Shown here piece after piece: positions 49,564-58,875 of a stretch of DNA of 64,000 nt (position 1 is its first letter; every line of letters begins with the position of its first letter). The notes below the pieces were generated by a model. That model did not search any database, was not told where the DNA came from, and was given only the letters and a program-made list of their open reading frames with translations. Location of the stretch: contig NZ_WMID02000016.1 in assembly GCF_009711165.2 (NCBI RefSeq), forward strand, positions 1-64,000, given 5' to 3'. The DNA comes from Flavobacterium sp. MC2016-06. Lineage in GTDB: Bacteria > Bacteroidota > Bacteroidia > Flavobacteriales > Flavobacteriaceae. The translations under genes were made by a program, and so were the position numbers.

Positions 49564-51023
49564 AAATACTTAAAGACATATTATACAAAGTAGCTATTGA
49601 ATCTGTAAACGGTTCGACAGATATTGCTGTGCATAAAATTGATTTTGATTCAAGAAAAATTGAAGCAAATGATGTTTTTGTAGCCATTCGCGGCTCACTT
49701 TCAGATGGACATGATTTTATCGAAAAAGCCATTCAGCTTGGAGCGACAGCTATTATTTGCGATACGCTGCCAGAAAATATTCAAAAAGGAATTACCTATA
49801 TAAAAGTAAACGATACCAATACAGCATTGGCTTTTATGGCCGCTAATTATTTCGGAAATCCTTCCGAAAAATTAAAATTAGTAGGTGTAACAGGAACAAA
49901 CGGAAAAACAACAATTGCGTCATTATTATTTCAATTGTTTGAAAAAGCAGGATTTAAAGTTGGTTTATTATCAACCGTAAAAATCATGGTCGATAAAACG
50001 GAATATAATGCAACGCACACAACTCCAGACTCTATCACGATTAATCATTATTTGAATGAAATGATCGAAGCTGGCGTAACACACTGTTTTATGGAAGTGA
50101 GTTCACATGGAATTCATCAAAAACGTACAGAAGCTTTACATTTTGTTGGAGGTGTTTTTACCAATCTATCACACGATCATTTAGATTATCATCCAACATT
50201 TGCAGAATACAGAGATGTGAAAAAATCATTCTTTGATTCTTTGCCAAAAACAGCTTTTGCTTTGTCGAATATCGATGATAAAAATGGAACTGTAATGCTG
50301 CAAAATACCGTGGCAAGAAAATATACGTATGCTTTAAAAACGTACGCAGATTTTAAAGCACAGATTTTAGAAAGCCAATTGTCAGGATTATTATTAAAAG
50401 TAAACGACAATGAAGTTTGGGTAAAGCTAATAGGAACTTTTAATGCCTACAATGTTTTAGCCATTTACGGAACGGCTGTAGAGTTAGGAATGGATAGTCT
50501 TGAGGCATTGCGATTACTGTCTGATTTAGAGAGTGTTTCGGGTCGTTTTCAGTATATCGTTTCAAACGGAAACATTACGGCAATTGTAGATTATGCACAT
50601 ACGCCTGATGCGTTGGATAATGTATTAAGAACAATAAATGATATCCGTACCAAAAATGAACAATTGATTACAGTTGTAGGCTGCGGTGGAAACAGAGATA
50701 AAACCAAAAGACCAATTATGGCTAAAATCGCATCAGATCTTAGTGATAAAGCAATCTTAACCTCTGATAATCCTAGAAATGAAGATCCAGAAGTGATTTT
50801 AGACGAAATGGAACAAGGTGTTGAAGCACATAATTATAAAAAAATATTAAGGATTACCGACAGAAAGCAAGCCATAAAAACAGCTTGCCAATTGGCGCAG
50901 CCAAATGATATTATTCTAATTGCAGGTAAAGGACACGAAACCTATCAAGAAGTAAATGGCGTTCGTCACCATTTTGATGATATGGAAACTGTAAAAGAAA
51001 TCTTAGATCAACTAAACAAATAA
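49560..51023 (+). CDS. murE: UDP-MurNAc-L-Ala-D-Glu:meso-DAP ligase
   Basis: Adds the third residue to the peptidoglycan stem peptide. ATP-binding GVTGTNGKTT near residue 110, HTTPDS, SSHGIHQKR (carbamylated Lys region is nearby), and DNPR at residues 403-406, the signature for meso-diaminopimelate rather than lysine. So the stem peptide is meso-DAP type. The start is a GTG at 49560 overlapping the ftsI stop (GTGA). It is followed by a 77-base spacer made of TTGGAATTT repeat. Confidence 0.94.
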   Translation: MKILKDILYKVAIESVNGSTDIAVHKIDFDSRKIEANDVFVAIRGSLSDGHDFIEKAIQLGATAIICDTLPENIQKGITYIKVNDTNTALAFMAANYFGNPSEKLKLVGVTGTNGKTTIASLLFQLFEKAGFKVGLLSTVKIMVDKTEYNATHTTPDSITINHYLNEMIEAGVTHCFMEVSSHGIHQKRTEALHFVGGVFTNLSHDHLDYHPTFAEYRDVKKSFFDSLPKTAFALSNIDDKNGTVMLQNTVARKYTYALKTYADFKAQILESQLSGLLLKVNDNEVWVKLIGTFNAYNVLAIYGTAVELGMDSLEALRLLSDLESVSGRFQYIVSNGNITAIVDYAHTPDALDNVLRTINDIRTKNEQLITVVGCGGNRDKTKRPIMAKIASDLSDKAILTSDNPRNEDPEVILDEMEQGVEAHNYKKILRITDRKQAIKTACQLAQPNDIILIAGKGHETYQEVNGVRHHFDDMETVKEILDQLNK

Positions 51024-51030
51024 TAATTAA

Positions 51031-51092
51031 ATTTTTAAGTTCAAATACCACCAGAATTGGAATTTGGAGTTTCAAAATTGGAATTTAAAAAA
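51031..51092. repeat. TTGGAATTT-type repeat between murE and mraY
   Basis: The spacer holds AATTGGAATTTGGAGTTT and AAAATTGGAATTT, the same units as 43985-44014, plus a weakly complementary AAATTTTTAAGTTCAA on the left. No gene. It is the first spacer in the cluster that breaks the tight overlapping of genes. Confidence 0.65.
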
Positions 51093-51100
51093 TAGAAAAT

Positions 51101-52333
51101 ATGCTGTACTATTTATTTGAATATTTAGACAAAACATTAGACATACCAGGAACGGGAGTTTTTCAGTACATCACTTTTAGATCGGCTTTAGCATTTATGC
51201 TTTCGCTTCTTTTGTCAACTATTTACGGAAAAAGAATTATTAACTTTTTACGCAATCAGCAAGTTGGTGAAACCGTTCGTGAGTTAGGTTTAGCAGGTCA
51301 AAATGAAAAAGCAGGAACACCAACAATGGGTGGACTGATTATCATTTTTGCAACGCTTCTGCCAGTATTGTTATTTGCTCGTTTGCATAATATTTACATC
51401 GTATTGCTTATTGTAACTACGCTTTGGATGGGAACAATTGGTTTTGTAGATGATTATATTAAAATATTCAAAAAAGATAAACAAGGGCTTAAAGGAATTT
51501 TTAAAGTTATTGGTCAAGTTGGTTTAGGAATAATCGTAGGAACAGTTCTTTATTTTAATCCTGCTGTAACCGTGAGAACAGATACAGGTCGTACAGATAT
51601 TTTGAAAGCAGGAGTACATACAACAGTTGTTATGCCGGCTCCAGTTGAAGAAAAATCGACTGCAACAACAATTCCTTTCATTAAAAATAATGAATTTGAT
51701 TATGCAGAAATCTTGGCTTGGACAGGTGACGGATATGAAAAATGGGCTTGGTTAGTTTTTATTCCAGTTGTAATTTTTATTATCACAGCAGTTTCAAACG
51801 GAGCAAATCTAACAGATGGAATTGATGGACTCGCTGCGGGAACATCGGCAATTTCCGTCTTAGCACTCGGAATATTTACATTCCTTTCAGGGAATATTGT
51901 TTTTTCGAATTACCTAAACATTATGTATATCCCCAATTCGGGAGAAATGACGGTCTTTATATCCGCTTTTGTCGGAGCCTTGATTGGATTTCTTTGGTAT
52001 AATTCCTATCCCGCATCCGTTTTTATGGGAGACACAGGAAGTTTGACAATTGGAGGAATCATTGCAGTTTTAGCAATTGCAGTTCGTAAAGAAATCTTGA
52101 TTGTTTTGTTCTGTGGAATTTTCTTAGCAGAAAGTGCTTCGGTAGTAATACAAGTATTTTATTTTAAATATACAAAGAAACGTTTTGGCGAAGGACGAAG
52201 AATTTTCTTGATGGCGCCATTACATCATCATTATCAGAAAAAAGGATATCATGAAAGTAAAATCGTAACTCGATTTTGGATTGTAGCCATCATGTTAGCC
52301 ATATTATCAATCGTTACTTTAAAACTTAGATAA
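51101..52333 (+). CDS. mraY: Phospho-N-acetylmuramoyl-pentapeptide-transferase
   Basis: Makes lipid I by moving the MurNAc-pentapeptide phosphate onto undecaprenyl phosphate in the inner membrane. About ten helices are predicted. Active-site stretches: GTPTMGGL near residue 72, [17 protein letters not shown] (DDD-type acidic site), [20 protein letters not shown], and [13 protein letters not shown] (HHH motif). At 410 aa it is longer than E. coli MraY (360), because of an extra loop around residues 155-205 ([17 protein letters not shown]) between helices, a feature seen in Bacteroidota. It is followed after 5 bases by a 29-bp inverted-repeat arm. Confidence 0.95.
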   Translation: MLYYLFEYLDKTLDIPGTGVFQYITFRSALAFMLSLLLSTIYGKRIINFLRNQQVGETVRELGLAGQNEKAGTPTMGGLIIIFATLLPVLLFARLHNIYIVLLIVTTLWMGTIGFVDDYIKIFKKDKQGLKGIFKVIGQVGLGIIVGTVLYFNPAVTVRTDTGRTDILKAGVHTTVVMPAPVEEKSTATTIPFIKNNEFDYAEILAWTGDGYEKWAWLVFIPVVIFIITAVSNGANLTDGIDGLAAGTSAISVLALGIFTFLSGNIVFSNYLNIMYIPNSGEMTVFISAFVGALIGFLWYNSYPASVFMGDTGSLTIGGIIAVLAIAVRKEILIVLFCGIFLAESASVVIQVFYFKYTKKRFGEGRRIFLMAPLHHHYQKKGYHESKIVTRFWIVAIMLAILSIVTLKLR

Positions 52334-52338
52334 GTTTA

Positions 52339-52798
52339 AATTAAAAATTGAGAATTAAAAATTAAAAGATTATACGTTCTTGTAGATGAAGGAGAATATT
52401 GTTCAGGAGAAATCATTTCTTTTTGCGGTTAGAATTATCAATTTGTACAAATATTTAACCACAGCTAAAAAGGAATTTGTTTTGAGTAAACAAATTTTAA
52501 GAAGTGGAACTTCAGTTGGAGCTAACATAGAAGAATCAATAGGAGGGCGTTCTGATAAAGAGTTTTTGTTCAAGCTTGAAATTTCATACAAAGAAGCAAG
52601 AGAAACTATTTATTGGTTGAAATTATTGAAAGCAACAGATTATATTTCTGTAAATGAATTTGAGAGCATCTATGGTGAAGCAGATGAAATTTGTAGAATA
52701 TTAGCGAAAATTATATTAACCCTAAAAGGAAAATAAGAAGATGATTAAAAATCTAGGATTCAAAATGATTTTTAATTTTTAATTCTCAATTTTTAATT
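52339..52798. mobile_element. Perfect 29-bp inverted repeat enclosing the four-helix-bundle gene
   Basis: Arms 52339-52367 and 52770-52798 are perfect reverse complements (core AAAAATTGAGAATTAAAAAT). They enclose only the 116-aa ORF at 52386-52736. The unit begins 6 bases after the mraY stop and ends 9 bases before the murD ATG, so it fills the spacer of an otherwise tightly packed cluster. Transcription through it would form a long hairpin in the dcw mRNA. Called a putative mobile unit on structure alone. Confidence 0.6.
52386..52736 (+). CDS. Four-helix-bundle protein (S23/IVP family)
   Basis: Matches the S23/23S rRNA intervening-sequence protein family (TIGR02436). Signature stretches: LRSGTSVGANIEESIGG, KEFLFKLEISYKEARETIYWLKLL, then EADEICRILAKIILTL. 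The fold is an antiparallel four-helix bundle that assembles into a pentamer; its biochemical role is unknown. In some bacteria the gene lies inside an intervening sequence of 23S rRNA framed by inverted repeats. Here no rRNA is near, yet the gene is again framed by a perfect inverted repeat, inserted into the dcw cluster. The start ATG is at 52386, 18 bases after the left arm. Confidence 0.9.
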   Translation: MKENIVQEKSFLFAVRIINLYKYLTTAKKEFVLSKQILRSGTSVGANIEESIGGRSDKEFLFKLEISYKEARETIYWLKLLKATDYISVNEFESIYGEADEICRILAKIILTLKGK

Positions 52799-52807
52799 AT
52801 AAAGAGT

Positions 52808-54139
52808 ATGAGATTAGTTGTTTTAGGAGGAGGAGAAAGCGGCGTAGGTACTGCTATTCTTGGAAAGAAAAAAGGATATGATGTTTTTGTATCGGATTTT
52901 GGAAAGATTAAAGAAAACTATAAAGAAGTTCTTATCATTAATAAAATTGCTTGGGAGGAAGAACAGCATACAGAAGACCTGATTTTAAATGCCGATGTGG
53001 TGATGAAAAGTCCAGGAATTCCAGAGAAATCTCCCATAGTAAAAAAGCTTGTTGCAGCAGGAATTAAAGTGATTTCTGAAATTGAGTTCGCAAAGCCTTT
53101 TACCGAAGCATTGACAATTGGGATTACCGGAAGTAATGGTAAAACAACAACAACAATGCTGACACATCACTTGCTGAAATCTGCAGGTTTAAATGTTGGG
53201 TTAGGAGGAAATATCGGAAAAAGTTTTGCCTGGCAGGTAGCAGAAAATAAGTTTGATGCTTACGTTTTGGAATTAAGTAGTTTTCAGCTGGACGGAATTA
53301 TAGATTACAGACCAGATATTGCCATAATAACTAATATTAGTCCTGATCATTTAGATCGATACGAATATAAATACCAGAATTATATCAATTCGAAGTTTCG
53401 AATTACAATGAACCAAACTGAAGACGATTATCTGATTTACGATGCAGACGATGAAGCGAGTGTAGAATGGTTAAAAAATAACAAAACAAAAGCAAAATTA
53501 ATTCCTTTTTCATTGACTCAAAGTTTTGACGAAGGAGCTTCTATAAATAACAACAAAATGGAAATAAAGATCAACCAAGAAGAGTTTACAATGGAAACAG
53601 AACACATTGCGTTAGAAGGAAAACATAACATGAAAAACGCAATGGCAGCAAGCTCAGTAGCGAAATTGATGCAAATTAGAAATGCAACAATACGCGAAAG
53701 TTTATCTAATTTTCAGGGTGTTGAACACCGTTTAGAAAAAGTATTAAAGATTCAGAATGTACAATACATCAACGATTCTAAAGCAACAAACGTAAACGCA
53801 ACTTTCTTTGCTTTGGACAGCATGAATGTGCCAACCGTTTGGATTGTTGGTGGTGTAGACAAAGGAAATGATTACAACGAATTAATGTCATTAGTTCGCG
53901 AAAAAGTAAAAGCAATTATCTGTTTAGGAGTAGATAATCGTAAAATCATCGACGCTTTTGGAAACGTCGTTGATATCATGGTTGAAGTCAACAATATGAG
54001 TGACGCTGTAAAAACAGCACAACGCTTAACAGAAAAAGGTGATGCTGTTTTATTGTCTCCAGCCTGCGCAAGTTTCGATTTATTTGAAAACTACGAAGAT
54101 CGCGGAAAGCAATTTAAACAAGCTGTTCATAATCTATAA
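52808..54139 (+). CDS. murD: UDP-MurNAc-L-Ala:D-glutamate ligase
   Basis: Adds D-Glu to UDP-MurNAc-L-alanine. N-terminal GGGESGVGTAIL (UDP site), ATP site ITGSNGKTTTT near residue 107, NISPDHLDR, GKHNMKNAMAAS, and the C-terminal LLSPACASFDLF. The 443-aa length is normal. The start ATG follows the right inverted-repeat arm by 9 bases. It is followed by the heptamer hairpin before ftsW. Confidence 0.95.
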   Translation: MRLVVLGGGESGVGTAILGKKKGYDVFVSDFGKIKENYKEVLIINKIAWEEEQHTEDLILNADVVMKSPGIPEKSPIVKKLVAAGIKVISEIEFAKPFTEALTIGITGSNGKTTTTMLTHHLLKSAGLNVGLGGNIGKSFAWQVAENKFDAYVLELSSFQLDGIIDYRPDIAIITNISPDHLDRYEYKYQNYINSKFRITMNQTEDDYLIYDADDEASVEWLKNNKTKAKLIPFSLTQSFDEGASINNNKMEIKINQEEFTMETEHIALEGKHNMKNAMAASSVAKLMQIRNATIRESLSNFQGVEHRLEKVLKIQNVQYINDSKATNVNATFFALDSMNVPTVWIVGGVDKGNDYNELMSLVREKVKAIICLGVDNRKIIDAFGNVVDIMVEVNNMSDAVKTAQRLTEKGDAVLLSPACASFDLFENYEDRGKQFKQAVHNL

Positions 54140-54143
54140 AAAA

Positions 54144-54191
54144 GTTTCAAGTTTCAGGTTTCACGTTATGTAGAAACTTGAAACCTGAAAC
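54144..54191. repeat. TTTCAAG/TTTCAGG heptamer hairpin
   Basis: Left half contains GTTTCAAGTTTC (54144-54155) then GTTTCAGGTTTC (54151-54162); right half contains GAAACTTGAAAC (54173-54184) then GAAACCTGAAAC (54180-54191). Each pairs with its partner over 12 bases, but the two pairings cannot coexist, so this RNA has two alternative hairpins. The units are the heptamer of the array at 1-77. Confidence 0.8.
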
Positions 54192-54214
54192 AAGAAAAAC
54201 CTGAAACTAAAAAC

Positions 54215-55525
54215 ATGAAGGAACTTGTAAACAAACTAAAAGGAGATAGAGTAATATGGTCATTCGTGGCTTTATTAGCGCTGTTTTCGTTTATGCCTGT
54301 TTTTAGTGCGAGTAGTAATTTGGCTTATATCGGTCACGGAACAGGAAATACATTGGGTTATTTGGTCAAACATTTGGCACATATTTGTATTGGTTTCTTG
54401 ATTATTTATTGGGTGCATAGAGTGCCGTATCATTATTTTAGAGCAATTTCAAAAATTGCACTTCCGGTGGTTTGGCTTTTATTGGCGTATACGCTTCTAA
54501 AAGGAACTGTAATAGCAGGAGCAAATGCAAGTCGTTGGATTCAAGTTCCATTTATCGGAATCACGTTTCAGACTTCAACATTAGCTTCTATTGTATTGTT
54601 TATTTATGTGGCGCGATATTTATCTAAAACAAAAGAAGAAAACGAACCCTTTCAAACGTCATTAATACAGCTTTGGGTTCCAGTTTTTATAACGTTAGCA
54701 CTTATTTTACCAGCCAACTTTTCGACCACAGCGTTGATTTTTGCAATGGTAATGATGTTGACTTTTATTGGTAAATATCCAATAAAATATATTGCATTTA
54801 TTATTGGTTCAGGAATCGCGATGTTGCTGTTTTTCCTTCTGATAGCAAAAGCATTTCCAGATTCGAGATTCTTTAGCAGGGTATCAACTTGGGAAAGCCG
54901 TATTATGAATTTTACAACGGATAAACCTGACGAAGATGATTATCAGATTGAGAAAGCTAAAATTGCTATTGCATCTGGTCAATTTGGCGGATTAGGACCA
55001 GGAAAAAGTGTTCAGAAAAACTTTTTACCACAATCGTCTTCCGATTTTATTTATGCCATAATTGTAGAAGAATATGGACTAGTAGGAGGCGTTGCAATAG
55101 TGATTTTGTATTTGTTATTATTGTTTCGATTTGTAATCGCTTCACATAAAGCCAATACATTATTTGGAAAATTAGTCGTCGTCGGACTTGGATTTCCAAT
55201 GATATTTCAAGCGATGATCAATATGGCGGTTGCAGTAGAATTGCTGCCCGTAACAGGACAAACTTTACCACTGATAAGTAGTGGAGGTAGTTCGATCTGG
55301 ATGACATGTTTCTCTCTTGGAATTATCATTAGCGTAACTAAAAAAGAAGAAGAAATCATAGAAGAGCAGCAAGAAAAAGAAAAACGAAAAGAAGCACTTC
55401 AACGATTAATAGATAAAGAATTAGCAGAAGAAGATCTTCCTGTTGATGAAGTTTATGAAGAAGAAGGAATGTATTCAATCCAAGATAATTCTAGGAATCC
55501 GATGAATGCAGTGTTGAATAAATAA
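54215..55525 (+). CDS. ftsW: Cell division protein FtsW (SEDS)
   Basis: Integral-membrane SEDS glycosyltransferase that polymerises septal peptidoglycan with FtsI. About ten helices; family signatures: GANASRWIQVPFIGITFQ near 105, GGLGPGKSVQKNFLPQSSSDFIYAIIVEEYGL near 270 (read in parts: PQSSSDFIYAII, EEYGLVGG) and the final PLISSGGSSIW. The C-terminal ~50 residues are acidic cytoplasmic tail with EEEIIEEQQEKEKRKE. Length 436 aa. It is after the heptamer hairpin and 44 bases before murG. Confidence 0.93.
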   Translation: MKELVNKLKGDRVIWSFVALLALFSFMPVFSASSNLAYIGHGTGNTLGYLVKHLAHICIGFLIIYWVHRVPYHYFRAISKIALPVVWLLLAYTLLKGTVIAGANASRWIQVPFIGITFQTSTLASIVLFIYVARYLSKTKEENEPFQTSLIQLWVPVFITLALILPANFSTTALIFAMVMMLTFIGKYPIKYIAFIIGSGIAMLLFFLLIAKAFPDSRFFSRVSTWESRIMNFTTDKPDEDDYQIEKAKIAIASGQFGGLGPGKSVQKNFLPQSSSDFIYAIIVEEYGLVGGVAIVILYLLLLFRFVIASHKANTLFGKLVVVGLGFPMIFQAMINMAVAVELLPVTGQTLPLISSGGSSIWMTCFSLGIIISVTKKEEEIIEEQQEKEKRKEALQRLIDKELAEEDLPVDEVYEEEGMYSIQDNSRNPMNAVLNK

Positions 55526-55569
55526 GATAATAAAGAATCGTTTTTAAAACGTCGCAATATTAGAAGAAA

Positions 55570-56655
55570 ATGACAAAACATAAATTCATACTAAGCGGAG
55601 GCGGAACAGGAGGACATATTTATCCTGCAATTGCGATTGCAAACGAATTAAAGTTACAATTTCCAGATGCTGAATTTCTTTTTGTAGGCGCCAAAGATAA
55701 AATGGAAATGCAAAAAGTACCTCAAGCAGGTTATGAAATAAAAGGTCTTTGGATTGCTGGTTTGCAAAGAAAATTGACCTTACAGAATATGATGTTTCCT
55801 CTTAAACTCGCAAGCAGTTTATTAGAATCAAGAAAAATCATCAGAAAGTTTAAACCAGATGTAGTAATCGGAACAGGAGGTTTTGCAAGCGGACCTTTAT
55901 TGCAGGCCGCAGGTTCAGCAGGAATTCCAACAGTAGTTCAAGAGCAAAATTCTTTTCCGGGAATTACAAACAAATTATTGAGTAAAAAGGCCAATGCTAT
56001 TTGCGTAGCCTATCAAAATTTAGAACGTTTTTTTCCAAAAGAGAAAATTGTTTTAACCGGAAATCCAGTTCGTCAGGATTTAATCGACATAGACAGTAAA
56101 AGAGACGAAGCGATTGCATTTTATGATTTAGACCCAAATAAAAAAACGCTTTTAGTTTTAGGCGGAAGTTTAGGAGCCAGAAGAATCAATCAGTTAATTG
56201 AAAAAGAATTGCAAAATTTTCTTTCGCAGAACGTTCAGGTAATCTGGCAATGCGGAAAATTATATTTTGAAGATTATAAAAAGTACAATCAACCCAATGT
56301 AAAAGTGGTTGATTTTATTGAAAGAATGGATTTTGTTTACGCTGCGGCAGATGTAATTATTTCGAGAGCAGGAGCATCGTCAGTTTCGGAATTGTGTATT
56401 GTCGGGAAACCAGTAGTTTTTATTCCCTCACCAAACGTGGCCGAAGATCATCAAACAAAAAACGCACAGGCTATTGTAGATGCAAAAGGCGCAATTTTGT
56501 TGAAAGAATCAGAGTTAGACGCTCAATTTAGCATTGTTTTTGAAGCGCTGTTGAAAGACGAAGGAAAACAAAAACAATTAAGTGACAATATTAAAAAATT
56601 GGCTATGCCAAATGCTACAAAAGTTATTGTAGAGGAGATTAAAAAGTTGTTATAA
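55570..56655 (+). CDS. murG: UDP-GlcNAc:lipid I GlcNAc transferase
   Basis: Converts lipid I to lipid II at the cytoplasmic membrane face. The N-terminal [15 protein letters not shown] (residues ~9-24), GTGGFASGP, the acceptor/UDP site stretches [13 protein letters not shown] and [16 protein letters not shown] (Q-rich UDP-GlcNAc clamp) are all visible. Length of 361 aa is normal. It is followed by 155 bases before murC, with no repeat I recognise in that spacer. Confidence 0.95.
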   Translation: MTKHKFILSGGGTGGHIYPAIAIANELKLQFPDAEFLFVGAKDKMEMQKVPQAGYEIKGLWIAGLQRKLTLQNMMFPLKLASSLLESRKIIRKFKPDVVIGTGGFASGPLLQAAGSAGIPTVVQEQNSFPGITNKLLSKKANAICVAYQNLERFFPKEKIVLTGNPVRQDLIDIDSKRDEAIAFYDLDPNKKTLLVLGGSLGARRINQLIEKELQNFLSQNVQVIWQCGKLYFEDYKKYNQPNVKVVDFIERMDFVYAAADVIISRAGASSVSELCIVGKPVVFIPSPNVAEDHQTKNAQAIVDAKGAILLKESELDAQFSIVFEALLKDEGKQKQLSDNIKKLAMPNATKVIVEEIKKLL

Positions 56656-56810
56656 TGTAATTTTTTCTGAAAATTATAGAACATCGGAGAAAATGAAGAA
56701 TGTTATTTTAGGCATTTTTGATCGTTAAAAAGAAAAAAATACAAAGGCTTAACTGTTAGTTTTTTATGAAATCAACTAAAATGTAATAGCCTTAAAAATA
56801 GAAATTTAAG

Positions 56811-58160
56811 ATGAATTTAAATCAGATACAAAACGTTTATTTTATTGGTATTGGAGGCATCGGAATGAGCGCCCTGGCCCGCTATTTTAAATATATAGGG
56901 AAACAGGTTTCAGGTTACGATAAAACGCCGTCAATGCTTACTAGCGAATTGATCGAAAGTGGTATTGATATTCATTTTGAAGATAATATTGGTTTAATTC
57001 CTGCTAATTATTTTGTTGAAAATACATTGGTGATTTTTACACCAGCCATACCAACAACGCATTCAGAATTTAATTATTTCAAAGAAAGAGAGTACGAAAT
57101 TAAAAAACGTGCAGAAGTTTTAGGAATAATAACAAAAGATACTTTTTGTTTTGCTGTTGCAGGTACACACGGAAAAACAACAACGTCAAGTATTTTAGGT
57201 CATATTTTATACCAAAGTGGTGCAGATGTTACAGCTTTCATTGGAGGAATTGTAGAAAATTATAATTCAAACTTAATTGGAAGTGGTAAAACCGTAACAG
57301 TTGTAGAAGCAGATGAATTTGATAGATCGTTTTTGCATTTACACCCAGATATTGCCTGCATAACATCAATGGATGCTGACCATTTGGATATTTACGGAAC
57401 TAGCGAAGCTATTGAAGCCTCATTTGTAGAATTTGCTAATAAAGTTGAAGATAAGAAAAACTTGTTTATTACCAAAGAACTGCCTTTAGAAGGCGTTCAG
57501 TGTGCTATAAACGAAGATGCAGTATATAAAGCGTTCAATGTTAGAATCGAAGACAGCAGCTACGTATTTGATGTGCAGACGCCATCAGAAATCATCAAAG
57601 ACTTGCATTTTGGACTGCCTGGGAAACATAATCTAATGAATGGATTAATGGCTATTGCGATGGCTAAGACGTTCGGCACCCCGACCGACTCGATTGCAAA
57701 AGCCATTGCTTCATTTAATGGAATTAGAAGACGTTTTTCGTATCAAATTAAAACAGATAATTTAGTTTATATTGATGATTATGCACATCATCCAACAGAA
57801 ATAAACGCAGTACATCAGGCAGTTAGGGAATTGTATCCAAATCGCAAAGTTTTGGCCATTTTTCAACCGCATTTATTCAGCAGAACAAGAGATTTTATTG
57901 ATGGATTTGCAGCGAGTTTATCTCAATTTGACGAAGTGTTTTTAATGGATATTTACCCGGCTAGAGAACTTCCAATGGAAGGAGTAACCTCAGAATGGCT
58001 GTTAGGTAAAATGACAAATTCGAACAAAAAAATTGTTGCAAAAAATGATTTATTGGGGCTTATAAAAGACAGCGATGCGCCAATAATTGTAACAATAGGA
58101 GCTGGTGATCTTGGTGAAATGGTTCCATCAATCAAAAGAATGCTAAATGAAAATATTTAA
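56811..58160 (+). CDS. murC: UDP-MurNAc:L-alanine ligase
   Basis: First ligase of the stem peptide. N-terminal GIGGIGMSALARYF (UDP binding), ATP loop VAGTHGKTTTSS near residue 118, VEADEFDRSF, SMDADHLDIYG, GKHNLMNGL and DDYAHHPTEI. Length 449 aa is normal. It overlaps ftsQ by 14 bases, so translation of the two is coupled. Confidence 0.95.
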   Translation: MNLNQIQNVYFIGIGGIGMSALARYFKYIGKQVSGYDKTPSMLTSELIESGIDIHFEDNIGLIPANYFVENTLVIFTPAIPTTHSEFNYFKEREYEIKKRAEVLGIITKDTFCFAVAGTHGKTTTSSILGHILYQSGADVTAFIGGIVENYNSNLIGSGKTVTVVEADEFDRSFLHLHPDIACITSMDADHLDIYGTSEAIEASFVEFANKVEDKKNLFITKELPLEGVQCAINEDAVYKAFNVRIEDSSYVFDVQTPSEIIKDLHFGLPGKHNLMNGLMAIAMAKTFGTPTDSIAKAIASFNGIRRRFSYQIKTDNLVYIDDYAHHPTEINAVHQAVRELYPNRKVLAIFQPHLFSRTRDFIDGFAASLSQFDEVFLMDIYPARELPMEGVTSEWLLGKMTNSNKKIVAKNDLLGLIKDSDAPIIVTIGAGDLGEMVPSIKRMLNENI

Positions 58161-58869
58161 CTGGACAAATATTCGATTAATGCTCATTTTTGGGCTTGTA
58201 CTTTTTTTGTATTCGTTTGCACAGCATAGAAACGGAGATCGAAAACTAAAGAAATCTATGGTTGTTTTTGTAGGAGAAAATACGCTTTTTGTGAAGCCCG
58301 AAATAGTTAATAAATTGTTGATAGAAAATAAAAAAGATGCTTCCAGTATTAGAAAAGATGAAGTAGATTTGAATAAGATAGAGAAAACACTCGATACGCA
58401 AGCGATGATTGAAAAGTCGGACGTTTTTGTAAGTATTGATGGAGTTCTAAAAGCAGTAGTAAAACAGAAGACACCAATAGCGCGAGTTTATGATGGTGCC
58501 TCTTCGTTTTATATTGACTACGAGGGTAATAAAATGCCTTTATCGGACAATTTCACTGCGCGAGTTCCTCTTGTTTCGGGGGCAATTAATGCAAAAAATA
58601 ACGAAGATTTAGCTGATCTATTTCGCACAATTTATGACGATGCGTTTTTGAAAAAAAACATCATTGCAATACAAATTATGCCTAATGGCAGCCTAAAAAT
58701 GTTTAATAGAAATTACAATTACTTCATCGATTTTGGCAGAACGATGAATGTTGATAAAAAATTTAGAAACTATAAAGCGTTTTTTCAAAAAGCAGTTTTA
58801 GATAGTTCGTTATATAAATACAGTAAGATTGACCTTAGGTTTACGGAACAAGTAGTTTGCACTAAATAA
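58147..58869 (+). CDS. ftsQ: Cell division protein FtsQ
   Basis: A 240-aa bitopic protein: a short cytoplasmic start, one helix (IRLMLIFGLVLFLYSFA, ~9-25), then a periplasmic POTRA-like and beta domain (VKPEIVNKLLIENK, DVFVSIDGVLKAVVKQKTPIARVYD). FtsQ recruits FtsL/FtsB to the septum. Sequence identity is low in this family, so the call rests on topology plus position between murC and ftsA. Its start overlaps murC and ftsA begins 6 bases after its stop. Confidence 0.9.
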   Translation: MKIFNWTNIRLMLIFGLVLFLYSFAQHRNGDRKLKKSMVVFVGENTLFVKPEIVNKLLIENKKDASSIRKDEVDLNKIEKTLDTQAMIEKSDVFVSIDGVLKAVVKQKTPIARVYDGASSFYIDYEGNKMPLSDNFTARVPLVSGAINAKNNEDLADLFRTIYDDAFLKKNIIAIQIMPNGSLKMFNRNYNYFIDFGRTMNVDKKFRNYKAFFQKAVLDSSLYKYSKIDLRFTEQVVCTK

Positions 58870-58875
58870 TAGAAA

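Noticed and set aside
52386..52736. Four-helix-bundle gene as a 23S rRNA intervening sequence
   Set aside because: There is no rRNA in the window; only the ORF and flanking repeats resemble such elements.
54144..54191. murD-ftsW hairpin as a terminator
   Set aside because: No T-run follows it and ftsW, murG and murC need read-through in an essential operon.
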